A model generated the notes under the pieces. It was not told the origin of the DNA, made no database searches, and saw nothing but the letters and a program-made list of their open reading frames with translations. The position numbers and the translations under genes were made by a program. Positions 1 through 9,348 of a DNA stretch of 35,605 nucleotides are shown here, in pieces. The stretch is from contig QCVY01000001.1 in assembly GCA_003208695.1 (NCBI GenBank), positions 1-35,605 of the forward strand, read 5' to 3'. Positions within the stretch are counted from its first letter, which is position 1, and every line of letters begins with the position of its first letter. This stretch comes from Prochlorococcus sp. AG-686-P16. Lineage in GTDB: Bacteria; Cyanobacteriota; Cyanobacteriia; PCC-6307; Cyanobiaceae.

Positions 1-241
1 ATCTAATTGCTGTAATCATCCCATCACCGTCAAAGGGATGATGAACCCATTGACCTCCTCTTTCTAATATACCTGGACCGTTTCTGAATAAAGTTCCATT
101 TAATTCATCAATATTCACCCCTTTTGTTGTATTTAAGGGTTCATTTGTTAATTCTTTTTCAACATTTTTGTATGCACTAGACCAATCTTCTTTTTTAAAA
201 GCTTGATTATTATGAATTTGTTTTTCTTGAATATAAGTCAC
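1..241 (-). CDS. Carotenoid oxygenase (apocarotenoid-cleaving dioxygenase family), N-terminal part only
   Basis: The first 80 codons of a gene that runs off the left edge. Read on the minus strand from a GTG start at 241, the product contains FRNGPGILERGG followed by VHHPFDGDGM, the N-terminal hallmark of the carotenoid cleavage dioxygenase/RPE65 family of iron-dependent seven-bladed beta-propellers. Cyanobacterial members cleave carotenoids or apocarotenoids to retinal-like products. The iron-binding histidines lie further along, outside the window, so activity cannot be judged. The GTG has no clear Shine-Dalgarno sequence. No in-frame ATG precedes the conserved block, which makes GTG the best start. 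It follows hisB on the same strand after an 80-base gap. Family assignment is firm; the exact substrate is unknown. Confidence 0.85.
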   Translation of the reverse strand, partial: MTYIQEKQIHNNQAFKKEDWSSAYKNVEKELTNEPLNTTKGVNIDELNGTLFRNGPGILERGGQWVHHPFDGDGMITAIR

Positions 242-321
242 TTTAAAATTTTAACTTCATTTATTTTCGCCAAAAATAAATTAAATTGTGGCTAATTCAA
301 AAAAATACTGAATTTAACTAT

Positions 322-927
322 CTAATCACTTTCTAACATTCCTTTACTACTTGGGATAGTTCCAGATCTCCTGATATCTATTTCAGAAGCCATTCTCATT
401 GCTCTTGAAAAGGCTTTAAAACATGCCTCAACTATATGATGAGAATTTGTGCCTTGTATTTGATTGATATGAAGAGTGATTCCACTATTATTTACGAAAG
501 CAATAAAAAATTCTCTTACTAATTCAGTATCATAATTCCCAATTCTTGGTGCTTTTAATTTGAGATCATAGGATAAATGAGGCCTACCTGAACAATCTAA
601 TGTTACTTGAACTAAAGCCTCATCTAAAGGTGCAAAAAAATGTCCAAATCTGTTTATTCCTTTTCTTTCTCCTAGAGCTTTAGTAAAGGCTTTCCCAAGA
701 GCAATGCCTACATCTTCATTTGTATGATGGTCATCAATATGTGTATCTCCAATAGCTTTTATTTTTAAATCAAATAATCCATGACTAGATATTTGATGCA
801 ACATATGATCTAAAAAAGGTATACCAGTATCAATTTCAGAAATTCCATTGCCATCTATATTAAGAAAAATATAAATATCTGTTTCATTTGTTTTCCTTTT
901 AATTTCAGCTTGTCTTGAGGATGACAT
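322..927 (-). CDS. hisB: Imidazoleglycerol-phosphate dehydratase
   Basis: HisB removes water from imidazole glycerol phosphate to give imidazole acetol phosphate, a middle step of histidine synthesis in the cytoplasm. The 201-residue product has the usual length of the monofunctional enzyme, with no phosphatase domain. It shows the duplicated metal-binding histidine motifs: DHHTNED near residue 66, HHIVEA near residue 163, and an early DHMLHQ. These ligate the two Mn ions of the active site. The gene begins 21 bases after the stop of fabI on the same strand, so the two are probably co-transcribed although their pathways are unrelated. Nothing unusual is seen. Confidence 0.97.
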   Translation of the reverse strand: MSSSRQAEIKRKTNETDIYIFLNIDGNGISEIDTGIPFLDHMLHQISSHGLFDLKIKAIGDTHIDDHHTNEDVGIALGKAFTKALGERKGINRFGHFFAPLDEALVQVTLDCSGRPHLSYDLKLKAPRIGNYDTELVREFFIAFVNNSGITLHINQIQGTNSHHIVEACFKAFSRAMRMASEIDIRRSGTIPSSKGMLESD

Positions 928-948
928 TTTATTTGTTTAAATTTTAAT

Positions 949-1731
949 TTACATTCCATTAATGCAATAGCCTGCATCAACATAAATAGTTTGGCCTGAT
1001 ATGCCACTTGAAAGATCACTTAAAAGAAAAGCAGCTGTATTTCCTACTTCTGTTTGAGTAACTGTTCTTCGTAGGGGAGCTTTTTCTTCAACATTATGGA
1101 TCATATCCAAAATGCCACCTATTGCAGAACTCGCAAGTGTTCTAATTGGACCAGCACTTATTGCATTTACTCTTACTTGCTTTTCTGGGCCTAGTTCTGC
1201 AGAAAGGTATCTTACTGAAGCCTCCAAAGCTGCCTTTGCTACACCCATGACATTGTAGTTAGGTATAGCTCTCTCAGATCCTAAATAAGTTAAAGAAACT
1301 ACCCCAGCACCTTCACTGAAAAGTGGTTTTGCTGCCTTGCAAAGAGGTGCTAAAGAATAAGCACTAATGTTTAAAGCTCTATCAAAACCTTCGGAGGAAG
1401 TCGCACTATAATCTCCGATTAATTCGTCACGACCTGCGAATGCAAGACAATGAACTAACCCATCAATTTGTCCCCAATTGTTTTTAATATTTTCAAAAAT
1501 TTCTTCAATTTGAGAAGGATTTTGAACATCAAGTGGGAGAAATAATGATGGCTCTAAATCTTTGGTTAATTCTCTAACTTTTGATTCAAATCTCCCTTTT
1601 TCATCAGGTAAATAAGTAATTCCGAGTTCAGCGCCAGCTTTTGAAAGTTGTTGAGCTATTCCCCATGCTATTGAACGATTGTTGGCAATTCCAGTAACTA
1701 GAATTTTTTTGCCAGTTAAATTTAGAAGCAT
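949..1731 (-). CDS. fabI: Enoyl-[acyl-carrier-protein] reductase (NADH)
   Basis: FabI carries out the last reduction in each round of type II fatty-acid elongation, using NAD(P)H to reduce trans-2-enoyl-ACP. The 260-residue protein is a short-chain dehydrogenase variant. It opens with the divergent FabI nucleotide-binding loop (GKKILVTGIANNRSIAWGIA, residues 8-27) and has the Tyr-x6-Lys catalytic pair in YNVMGVAK. The SAGPIRTLA segment belongs to the substrate-binding loop, and DAGYCINGM closes the C-terminus. It is the first gene of a probable fabI-hisB unit and faces the thioredoxin-fold gene across about 100 bases. Triclosan-type inhibitors target this family. Confidence 0.97.
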   Translation of the reverse strand: MLLNLTGKKILVTGIANNRSIAWGIAQQLSKAGAELGITYLPDEKGRFESKVRELTKDLEPSLFLPLDVQNPSQIEEIFENIKNNWGQIDGLVHCLAFAGRDELIGDYSATSSEGFDRALNISAYSLAPLCKAAKPLFSEGAGVVSLTYLGSERAIPNYNVMGVAKAALEASVRYLSAELGPEKQVRVNAISAGPIRTLASSAIGGILDMIHNVEEKAPLRRTVTQTEVGNTAAFLLSDLSSGISGQTIYVDAGYCINGM

Positions 1732-1834
1732 TTGATTTCTTATTTATATAATTGTCCTACAAAAAGTATACTTCTTTGCGAATTACTGCAAAATATACAA
1801 TAAATTTCAACTATAAAGAATATTTTTTTTAGGC

Positions 1835-2428
1835 ATGGTTAAAACAAATTCAATGTTTTTGGAACTAGGGACTCAATTACCTTCTTTCGAAATGATTAAT
1901 ACCAATTCATCTAATCAAGAAAACTATAATTTATCCAAACTAGATAATAGGCATTTACTTTTAATGTTTATTTGTGCCCATTGCCCTTTTGTGAAATATA
2001 TCGAAAATCATATTTCAGTTTTAAGTAGTGATATTGAGGACAAGGTTCAAACTATCGCAATTTCAAGTAATGATATTGTTACTCATCCTTCAGATTCTCC
2101 AGATTGTTTAAGAAACCAAGCTCAATTACAAGGTTGGAGTTTTCCTTATCTTTATGATGAAAGTCAAGTTTTTGCTAAAGAGTTAAAGGCTGCATGTACA
2201 CCTGATTTTTATCTTTTCTCAAATACTGGAAATAGAAAATTTTCTCTTTTTTATCATGGACAACTTGATAGTAGTAGACCTAGTAACGATATTTCTATCA
2301 CTGGTGAAGATTTACGTGCGGCTGTTAAAGACTTAAATAAAAATAGTGATTATCCTAATCCTCAACAACCATCGCTTGGATGTAATATAAAATGGACCTT
2401 AGGTAAAGAGCCTGATTGGTTTAAATGA
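1835..2428 (+). CDS. Thioredoxin-fold (AhpC/TSA-like) family protein
   Basis: A 197-residue soluble protein of the thioredoxin/peroxiredoxin-like family. An Asn/Ser-rich N-terminus is followed by a strand and the redox motif C47-A-H-C50 in FICAHCPFVKYIE, the position of the CxxC active site in thioredoxin folds. A cis-proline-like segment follows in CTPDFYLF (around residues 129-136). Cyanobacterial relatives are usually annotated only as thioredoxin or redoxin family. The physiological partner is unknown, and the sequence alone does not separate a thiol reductase from a peroxide reductase. The ATG at 1835 follows TAGGC; a second ATG six codons on (1853) is possible. It is divergent from fabI and 47 bases upstream of the DegT-family gene. 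Confidence 0.8.
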   Translation: MVKTNSMFLELGTQLPSFEMINTNSSNQENYNLSKLDNRHLLLMFICAHCPFVKYIENHISVLSSDIEDKVQTIAISSNDIVTHPSDSPDCLRNQAQLQGWSFPYLYDESQVFAKELKAACTPDFYLFSNTGNRKFSLFYHGQLDSSRPSNDISITGEDLRAAVKDLNKNSDYPNPQQPSLGCNIKWTLGKEPDWFK

Positions 2429-2475
2429 ATTAAATATAATATTTATCCCAGTGAAAAACGTTTAAAGCTAATATT

Positions 2476-3687
2476 ATGAATATGCAAATACCTCCATTTA
2501 CATTAGAACGACAGTTCCAGGAAATCGGCTCTGATATTGAGGAGGCGGTAATGAAAGTTCTTCATGGTGGACAATATATAGGGGGTCAAGAGATTGCTGA
2601 ATTTGAAGAGAATTTTGCATCTCTCATTGGGGTTAATCATGCTGTTGGTTGTAATAGTGGAACTGATGCTTTAATACTTGCTTTACGTGCTTTAGATATT
2701 GGCAAAGGAGATGAAGTGATTACTTCTTCTTTCAGCTTTTTCGCAACTGCTGAAGCTATAAGTTCTGTAGGAGCTAATCCGGTTTTAGTTGATATTAATC
2801 CAAATGATTATTTAATTAATATTGATTTAATTGAGGGAGAAATTAACTCTAATACCAAGGCAATAATGCCAGTCCATTTATTTGGTAATGCTGTAAATAT
2901 GAAGTCAATAAAAGCATTAGCTAATAAATATGATTTGAAAATAATTGAGGATTGCGCGCAGGCAACTTGTACTATGTGGGGAAATTCTAAAGTAGGAAGT
3001 ATTGGAGATATAGGATGCTTTAGCTTTTTCCCAACTAAGAATTTAGGAGCTGCTGGAGATGGAGGGGCAGTTACAACTTCAGATCAAAATATTGCAAAAA
3101 AGGTTAGAGAGTTGTCAGTTCATGGAAGTCCTAAAAGGTATCACCATACTCAAATAGGTTACAATAGTAGACTGGATACTCTACAAGCAGCTGTTTTAAA
3201 TATCAAGATAAAATCCATATCAAAATGGATAAGTAATCGTAAAAAAATAGCCAACAATTATCTTGATTTACTAGAAAAAAATAGTTTTATTCATTTACCC
3301 AAGTTTGATTTTGACCATGTTTCTCATTCTTGGAATCAATTCGTGATCAAATTAAAAAATTATAATTACGATATAAATAATGATTATTCGGAATTATTTG
3401 AAACTGATTTCAACAAAAATAATTCTTTAAGAAATTTATTGAAACTAAGACTTTCAGAAAAAGGAATCAATTCTATTATTTATTATCCAATACCAATTCA
3501 TGCACAAATAGCCTACAAAAATCAAAATTTTTCTAGAGAAAAACTTATTAATACAGAAAGAGTTTGTACTGAAGTACTTAGTCTCCCAATGTATCCAGAA
3601 ATTTCTTACGAAGAACAAGTTTATGTATCAGAAAATCTAAATATTATTTTAAAAAATTGTATAAATGAACTTCAGATTTGTGCGTAA
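2476..3687 (+). CDS. DegT/DnrJ/EryC1/StrS family PLP-dependent aminotransferase
   Basis: A 403-residue sugar-aminotransferase-type enzyme of PLP fold type I. Visible motifs are the substrate-cofactor loop GCNSGTDAL (residues 58-66), the PLP-ring Asp in IIEDCAQA (D159), and the Schiff-base lysine K188 in FSFFPTKNLGAAGDGGA. HGSPKRYHH and GYNSRLDTLQAA follow, as in this family. Such enzymes make amino sugars for surface polysaccharide from keto-sugar nucleotides. Cyanobacterial copies have also been called pleiotropic regulatory proteins. The substrate cannot be named because no other polysaccharide genes lie nearby. An insertion rich in Asn and Asp sits near residues 295-325. The 3' end overlaps the convergent photolyase gene by 16 bases. 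Confidence 0.9.
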   Translation: MNMQIPPFTLERQFQEIGSDIEEAVMKVLHGGQYIGGQEIAEFEENFASLIGVNHAVGCNSGTDALILALRALDIGKGDEVITSSFSFFATAEAISSVGANPVLVDINPNDYLINIDLIEGEINSNTKAIMPVHLFGNAVNMKSIKALANKYDLKIIEDCAQATCTMWGNSKVGSIGDIGCFSFFPTKNLGAAGDGGAVTTSDQNIAKKVRELSVHGSPKRYHHTQIGYNSRLDTLQAAVLNIKIKSISKWISNRKKIANNYLDLLEKNSFIHLPKFDFDHVSHSWNQFVIKLKNYNYDINNDYSELFETDFNKNNSLRNLLKLRLSEKGINSIIYYPIPIHAQIAYKNQNFSREKLINTERVCTEVLSLPMYPEISYEEQVYVSENLNIILKNCINELQICA

Positions 3688-5108
3688 AGATCCTTAAAAA
3701 GTCTTTGCTGAATATTGTGATTAACTAAAGCCTCTGAATAATTATTTTTTTCCAAATCAGATATCTCACCATTAAGGATATCTGCATTAGAAACCTTGGA
3801 TAATTCAGGAATCCAGAATTTAATATATTTGCAGACAGGATCAAATTTTTTTGTTTGAGTATAAGGATTAAAAATTCTTAATGGTTTTGGATCCATACCA
3901 CTGCTTGCACTCCACTGCCAACCTCCATTATTTGCGGCTAAGTCACCATCAACCAATACCTTCATGAATTTTTCTTCACCCATTTGCCAATTGCAAATAA
4001 GATCTTTTACTAGAAATGAAGCCACTATCATTCGACACCTATTATGCATCCAACCAGAACTATTAAGTTGCCTCATTGCTGCATCTATAATAGGAACTCC
4101 AGTTTGTCCATCGCTCCATCGAGTAAACCATTCATGATTATTTTGCCAAGGGAAAAGGTCCCATTTTTTTCTATAGGGTCCTTTCTCTAATTCTGGAAAA
4201 TTGAATAAGCAATGTTGATAAAATTCTCTCCAAACTAATTCTTTCTGCCAAGTTTCTATTGATAGTTGATTGTTTTTATTTATATTTATTAATTCAGGAA
4301 ATAATGTTGCATTCCAAACTTTTCGTATACTTATAGTCCCAAATCTCAATGAAGCACTAAGGAAAGATGTTCCATTCTGAGATGGAAAGTCTCTTGAAGA
4401 TTCGTACGATCTGATTTTATCTTGGAAAATAAATTGATCTAATAATTTTTCTGCAGCAAGCTCTCCTGGTTTGCAAGGACATAATTCAACTCCAGCAAAA
4501 TTTATATTTTTTTGAAATCGATCTAATATTAAACTTGATGTATCAATTTTCTTTTTTTCTTTAACTCCTACCTCTAAATCTTTTAAATTACAAATTTTAT
4601 TGAAACTTTTTTTCGAGTTTAATAAATTAATTTTCGACTTTAATTTCTTGTAAAATGGGCCATAAACTGAATATGGTGTGTTACTTCCAGTGAAAATTTG
4701 AGAAGGCTCTATTAATAGGTGATCCCATACTTCTATAGATTCAATATTAAATTTTTTTAAACTATTTTTTATTTCTAAATCCCGATTAATTTCATAAGGT
4801 TCTATTGCTTTATTCCAAACAACAAACTTAGCATCAATTAATTTTGCTAATTTAGGTATCAAGATTAAGGGATTACCCTCATCTATAATCAATCGACTTC
4901 CGAGATTTTCCCAATTGTTACTTAGCTCTTGGAGTGAATTCCCAAGAAACCATGCTCTAGATTTTGCATTGAAGTCGTAAGAATAATATTGATCTAAAAT
5001 ATACGTTGAAGTAATAGCATTTGATAAAGAAAATGCTTTTTTCAAAGCATTATTATCATAAATTCGTAGGTCTTTTCTATGCCAAAAAAGTATTCTAGGG
5101 TTATTCAT
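3672..5108 (-). CDS. phr: Deoxyribodipyrimidine photolyase (class I, CPD type)
   Basis: A light-driven flavoenzyme that splits UV-induced cyclobutane pyrimidine dimers. The 478 residues include the N-terminal antenna domain (RILFWHRKDLRIYDNNAL at the start) and the FAD-binding helical domain with WMHNRCRMIVASF and NNGGWQWSASSGMDP. The latter block resembles the cyanobacterial photolyase of Synechococcus elongatus, which uses a deazaflavin antenna; antenna choice here is inferred from that resemblance. The start codon shares one base with the stop of the upstream NUDIX gene (TAATG), suggesting translational coupling. A sunlit surface ocean habitat fits its retention in a reduced genome. Confidence 0.95.
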   Translation of the reverse strand: MNNPRILFWHRKDLRIYDNNALKKAFSLSNAITSTYILDQYYSYDFNAKSRAWFLGNSLQELSNNWENLGSRLIIDEGNPLILIPKLAKLIDAKFVVWNKAIEPYEINRDLEIKNSLKKFNIESIEVWDHLLIEPSQIFTGSNTPYSVYGPFYKKLKSKINLLNSKKSFNKICNLKDLEVGVKEKKKIDTSSLILDRFQKNINFAGVELCPCKPGELAAEKLLDQFIFQDKIRSYESSRDFPSQNGTSFLSASLRFGTISIRKVWNATLFPELININKNNQLSIETWQKELVWREFYQHCLFNFPELEKGPYRKKWDLFPWQNNHEWFTRWSDGQTGVPIIDAAMRQLNSSGWMHNRCRMIVASFLVKDLICNWQMGEEKFMKVLVDGDLAANNGGWQWSASSGMDPKPLRIFNPYTQTKKFDPVCKYIKFWIPELSKVSNADILNGEISDLEKNNYSEALVNHNIQQRLFKDLYAQI

Positions 5109-5668
5109 TAAATTCCCAAAAATTGCTTTGCTCTAAACCAAGCTGTGACAGTTTTTGCATCCAGAATTTCATTATTACTAGAAATTAAATTATCTAAATT
5201 TTCAGGTTCCATAAGTAAAACTTCTATATCTTCATCTAAATCTCCTTTTACCTTATTTTTTAATTTGCTTAAATCGCGTGCAAGAAATAAATGAATCACC
5301 TCATCTGAATATCCAGGAGCATTAACGAGAGCACCTAGTTCATCCCATTTTTCTGCTTTATATCCAGACTCTTCCTGTATTTCTCTTTTGATTGAGTTTA
5401 TTGGGGTCTCTCCTATTTCTAAAGTACCTGCCGGAAATTCAAGTAAATATCTTGATACAGCAAATCTATATTGGCGCAAAAGTATAACTTTATTTTCTTT
5501 TGTTATTGGTACAGCTAATGCAGCGTTTGGGAATATTATTTGTCCATATTCATCTTCATGTCCATTGGGGAGTTCAATTCTATTTATTTCAAAACTAAAT
5601 TTTTTTGTTCTTAACTTAGATATTTTTTCTTTTAAAATGGCTTTTTTGAAGTGAATTTTATCTTCCAT
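5108..5668 (-). CDS. NUDIX hydrolase (ADP-ribose pyrophosphatase-like)
   Basis: A NUDIX-fold pyrophosphohydrolase. The NUDIX box (consensus Gx5Ex7REUxEExGU) is intact from G81: GTLEIGE, then REIQEESGY. The upstream LEFPAG segment and the GYSDE segment after the box are typical of the ADP-ribose pyrophosphatase branch, so nucleoside-diphosphate sugars are the likely substrates. I chose the ATG at 5668, giving 186 residues. The reading frame is open to a further ATG at 5743, but that start would overlap folK by 29 bases and add a stretch with no family similarity. It lies between folK and the photolyase gene and shares one base with the latter. A role in clearing oxidised or repair-related nucleotides is speculation from context. 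Confidence 0.88.
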   Translation of the reverse strand: MEDKIHFKKAILKEKISKLRTKKFSFEINRIELPNGHEDEYGQIIFPNAALAVPITKENKVILLRQYRFAVSRYLLEFPAGTLEIGETPINSIKREIQEESGYKAEKWDELGALVNAPGYSDEVIHLFLARDLSKLKNKVKGDLDEDIEVLLMEPENLDNLISSNNEILDAKTVTAWFRAKQFLGI

Positions 5669-5714
5669 AAACTTAAATAAAAATACCCTAACAGTTATTT
5701 TAGAATTTTGTAAA

Positions 5715-6281
5715 TTAATCAATAAGCCATCTTGGCTCTTCAATTTTTTTAATTGATTGTGTTCTGCTTAGGACCTCAGATAAAGGAGATATCACAAAAT
5801 TACGATTCATAAATCTTGGGTGAGGTAAAATTAATTCTTCATCTTTGAAACAAAAATCTTCCCACCATAAAATATCTAAATCTAAACATCTAGATATCCA
5901 TTCCATATTATTGAGAGTATTTTTTCTTCCAAAATTTCTTTCCATATTTTTCAGTTCTTTTAGAAGAAATTTTGCATTTTTTTTTGTTAGCTTTGGAAAA
6001 AACTTACTTTTTATTAAAAGAAGTGTATTTAAATAATTTGGCTGATCATCCTGAACTCCATGAGGACTTGTTTCATATATTGAAGACCAATAAAAAAATA
6101 TTTTTGATGATTCTATTTCTTTCTCAAAAGATTTAGATTGATTTATCCAACCCTTAATTAGGTTCTCTACTTTTGGTTTGCAAATTATTAATGATTCGAT
6201 AGGTTTACCATAATTACTATCAATATTTGCTCCTACAGATATACATAGTCCATTTTTGATATTAAGATTTGATAATTCCAC
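5715..6281 (-). CDS. folK: 2-amino-4-hydroxy-6-hydroxymethyldihydropteridine pyrophosphokinase
   Basis: FolK (HPPK) transfers pyrophosphate from ATP to 6-hydroxymethyl-dihydropterin ahead of dihydropteroate synthase in folate synthesis. The 188-residue protein shows SVGANIDS near residues 15-22 and RNFGRK near 115-120. The Mg-binding pair D134/D136 lies in RCLDLDILWWED, and LPHPRFMNRNFVISPL comes near the end, the order expected for HPPK. It is somewhat longer than typical 160-residue enzymes because of an insertion around residues 35-60. It is divergent from chlD and heads the folK, NUDIX, photolyase run on the minus strand. Confidence 0.93.
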   Translation of the reverse strand: MELSNLNIKNGLCISVGANIDSNYGKPIESLIICKPKVENLIKGWINQSKSFEKEIESSKIFFYWSSIYETSPHGVQDDQPNYLNTLLLIKSKFFPKLTKKNAKFLLKELKNMERNFGRKNTLNNMEWISRCLDLDILWWEDFCFKDEELILPHPRFMNRNFVISPLSEVLSRTQSIKKIEEPRWLID

Positions 6282-6377
6282 TACAAAAAACTAAGTTATT
6301 GGATAAATTCTATATCAGAGATTTTTAAAGTGATTTTGGAACAGAAGTTAAAAGGAAAAGAAGACATAAAGGATTTA

Positions 6378-8492
6378 ATGCAAAAGAAGGATTCGTTTAG
6401 AGCATTTCCATTGGCTGCAATTACAGGACACAGCTTATTAAAATTATCTTTACTTTTAGCAGCTGTGGATCCTAGCTTAGGAGGAGTTATCATTGCAGGG
6501 GGAAGGGGTACGGGCAAGTCGGTATTAGCAAGAGGTTTGCATTCCTTAATCCCACCGATAGAAATAATAGATAATGAATTAATGCTCGAGAAATTTATTG
6601 ATAATAAGAGTTCCTTCAGACCTATAAGTAGAAATTTAGATCCAACTAAACCTGAAGAATGGGATAAAAATATTAATCAATTATTAGCTAAAACTATAGG
6701 GATTGATTATCTTAATCAAATTGAAAGTATTCCAAGTAAAGTTGTACAGGCTCCATTTATTCAAGTTCCAATTGGAATTACGGAAGACAGACTCGTTGGA
6801 TCTATAGATGTTTCTGCTTCATTGAATACAGGTGAACAAGTTTTTCAGCCAGGAGTTTTGGCAGAGGCTCATAGGGGTGTTTTGTATGTTGACGATATTA
6901 ATTTATTGGATGATGGGATTGTAAATTTAATTCTTGAAGCTACTGGTAGAGAACAAAATAATATTGAAAGAGATGGATTAAGTCTTTCTCATCCTTGCAG
7001 ATCACTTTTGATCGCAACTTATAATCCCGAAGAAGGAGCTTTAAGAGATCATGTATTAGATCGATTTGCAATTGTTCTTTCTGCTAATCAATCTATAGAT
7101 AATGACCAAAGAGTTGAAATAACAAAGTCTGTATTATCTCATGCTGAAAATAATATAAAGTTTTCAGAAAAATGGTCCGAAGAATCTGATAATTTATCAA
7201 CCCAGTTAATTTTGGCTAGGCAATGGTTAAAGGATGTAAAAATTACTAAGGAACAAATAACTTATTTAGTAAATGAAGCTCTTAGAGGTGGAGTCGAAGG
7301 ACATAGATCTGAATTGTTTGCAGTAAAAGTTGCCAAAGCAAATGCTGCCCTTCGAGGAGATGAGAATGTTAATTCTGATGATTTAAAGGTTGCAGTAAGG
7401 TTGGTAATTCTTCCAAGAGCGACACAAATCCCCCCGCAGGATGATGATATTCAACCACCCCCACCTGAGGATCAGAGCCCACCACCCCCACAGTCAAATA
7501 ATGAAGATTCTGAACCTGAATCTAATGAAAATCAGGATAATCAAGAAGAAGAACAAGAAAATTCTGATGAAGAAGAAGATTCTACTCCTGATATCCCAGA
7601 AGAATTTATTCTTGATCCTGAATCATGTATGGTAGATCCTGATTTATTGCTTTTTTCATCAGCAAAATCAAAAGCAGGAAATAGTGGAAGTAGATCAGTA
7701 ATTCTAAGTCAAAGCAGAGGTAGATATGTCAGGCCTTTAATTCCAAGAGGTAAAGTAAAAAGAATTGCTGTTGATGCAACTCTAAGAGCCGCTGCTCCTT
7801 ATCAGAAATCTAGAAGATTAAAGAATCCTAATAAAACTATAATTATTGAAGAAAATGATTTTAGGGCAAAGCTCCTTCAAAAAAAGGCAGGAGCTTTGGT
7901 GATTTTTCTAGTTGATGCTAGTGGGTCTATGGCACTTAATAGAATGCAAAGTGCTAAAGGTGCAGTCATCAGACTTTTAACTGAGGCTTATGAAAATAGA
8001 GATGAAGTAGCTCTTATACCTTTTAGAGGAAATCAAGCAGAGGTTCTTTTGCCTCCAACAAGATCTATTACGGCAGCAAAAAGAAGGCTAGAAACTATGC
8101 CATGTGGAGGTGGATCTCCTTTAGCTCATGGGTTAACTCAATCAGCAAAAGTAGCAAAAAATGCTCTTTCTACAGGTGATATTGGTCAGGTTATTGTTGT
8201 TGGAATAACTGATGGGAGAGGAAATGTTCCTTTAGGTACATCATTAGGTCAAGCAGATGTTAAAGAAAATGAAAATGAAAATGTGAATTTGAAACAAGAA
8301 GTATTAGATATTGCAGCTAAATATCCGATGTTAGGAATAAAGTTGTTAATTATAGATACAGAAAGAAAATTTATAGCTAGTGGCTTTGGAAAAGAACTTG
8401 CTGAAGCTGCACAAGGGAAATATGTTCAATTGCCTAAAGCTAACGATAAGACAATTGCCGCCATGGCCTTAAATGCAATTAATGAATTTTAA
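6378..8492 (+). CDS. chlD: Magnesium chelatase subunit D
   Basis: ChlD works with ChlI and ChlH to insert Mg2+ into protoporphyrin IX, the first committed step to chlorophyll. With the ATG at 6378 the product has 704 residues. An AAA+ domain carries Walker A GGRGTGKS (about 41-48) and GVLYVDDINLLDD as Walker B. A Pro-rich then acidic linker spans about residues 350-410, and a C-terminal integrin-I/von Willebrand A domain has the MIDAS start DASGS near 513. Unlike degenerate chlorophyte or plant D subunits, the Walker A lysine is intact. A GTG at 6330 would add 16 residues. I prefer 6378 because AAAGGA lies just upstream, the longer form adds a charged tail before the conserved AFPLAAITGH, and it leaves more promoter space opposite folK. 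Confidence 0.93.
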   Translation: MQKKDSFRAFPLAAITGHSLLKLSLLLAAVDPSLGGVIIAGGRGTGKSVLARGLHSLIPPIEIIDNELMLEKFIDNKSSFRPISRNLDPTKPEEWDKNINQLLAKTIGIDYLNQIESIPSKVVQAPFIQVPIGITEDRLVGSIDVSASLNTGEQVFQPGVLAEAHRGVLYVDDINLLDDGIVNLILEATGREQNNIERDGLSLSHPCRSLLIATYNPEEGALRDHVLDRFAIVLSANQSIDNDQRVEITKSVLSHAENNIKFSEKWSEESDNLSTQLILARQWLKDVKITKEQITYLVNEALRGGVEGHRSELFAVKVAKANAALRGDENVNSDDLKVAVRLVILPRATQIPPQDDDIQPPPPEDQSPPPPQSNNEDSEPESNENQDNQEEEQENSDEEEDSTPDIPEEFILDPESCMVDPDLLLFSSAKSKAGNSGSRSVILSQSRGRYVRPLIPRGKVKRIAVDATLRAAAPYQKSRRLKNPNKTIIIEENDFRAKLLQKKAGALVIFLVDASGSMALNRMQSAKGAVIRLLTEAYENRDEVALIPFRGNQAEVLLPPTRSITAAKRRLETMPCGGGSPLAHGLTQSAKVAKNALSTGDIGQVIVVGITDGRGNVPLGTSLGQADVKENENENVNLKQEVLDIAAKYPMLGIKLLIIDTERKFIASGFGKELAEAAQGKYVQLPKANDKTIAAMALNAINEF

Positions 8493-8497
8493 ATTTT

Positions 8498-9343
8498 TTA
8501 CGGGTAAATCTCATTCAGGAATTTTGATAGTCCAATTGTTAAATCTCTTATAGATTTAGTTAATTCTTTATCTCTCATTAATTGTTCAAAATCATCACTC
8601 ATGCTTTCAAATTTGCTTGATATTGATTCGGCAGCTGCAATTGTTAATTTAATATCTTTTAGAGTTTCCTCGTCATTGATAGTAGACAAAATATTATTTA
8701 AGTGACCTGCTGCTATGGTTACTTCTTCTATAAGAGGTTTAACTCTAATAATTTCTTGCTTTGATAAATAAATTAGCTCATCAAGATTTTCTTGTGTTTT
8801 ATCAAATTGGTCTATTGAATTAACCACATTTTCAATTAAATTTTCTTGATTTGATTCTTTAAGTATTTGATTTATCCTGTTTGTAATATTTGAAAGGCTC
8901 GATAGCTGCTTTCCAGTAATAGTGTCTCCTTCGCAAATAATTAATTTACTATCACATTTCTCTGACATGGCTTTTGCAGTATTCTTTGGAATTGTTTTTT
9001 CACTAGTTTCTAATGCAACTTGAACATCGCCCCCTAAAAATGAATTAGTAACAACTCTCGCAAATGTGGGTTTGGTAAGAATAATGTCTGGATTATTTAA
9101 AATAATTTTTGCTTTGATTGATTCATTAGTAAAAAGAATATCTTCTATTGAACCTACTAAGATCCCTCTGTAAGTTACTGGAGATTTTTTTGATAAACCG
9201 CTTGCGTTGTTAAACTCTGCAAAAAAATACCAATTTTTCGAAGACAGTTTTACACCTCTTAACCAGAATGAAAAAAATGTAAATACTAATAAACCTCCTA
9301 ACAAGGAAAATCCTACTATCGAATCTCTTAAGCTTCTACGCAT
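8498..9343 (-). CDS. MCE/MlaD domain protein, substrate-binding part of a lipid ABC transporter
   Basis: A 281-residue membrane-anchored protein. One transmembrane helix near residues 11-28 (VGFSLLGGLLVFTFFSFWL) is followed by an MCE domain (about 33-120; GLSKKSPVTYRGILVGSIEDI is the conserved core) and a helical, coiled-coil-like tail. This matches the cyanobacterial relatives of MlaD and plant TGD2, which bind phospholipids or galactolipids and form rings in the periplasm or envelope. It is directly downstream of the ATPase gene, five bases away. The permease (MlaE/TGD1-like) is not in the window. Transport direction is not known from sequence. Confidence 0.87.
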   Translation of the reverse strand: MRRSLRDSIVGFSLLGGLLVFTFFSFWLRGVKLSSKNWYFFAEFNNASGLSKKSPVTYRGILVGSIEDILFTNESIKAKIILNNPDIILTKPTFARVVTNSFLGGDVQVALETSEKTIPKNTAKAMSEKCDSKLIICEGDTITGKQLSSLSNITNRINQILKESNQENLIENVVNSIDQFDKTQENLDELIYLSKQEIIRVKPLIEEVTIAAGHLNNILSTINDEETLKDIKLTIAAAESISSKFESMSDDFEQLMRDKELTKSIRDLTIGLSKFLNEIYP

Positions 9344-9348
9344 AATTT

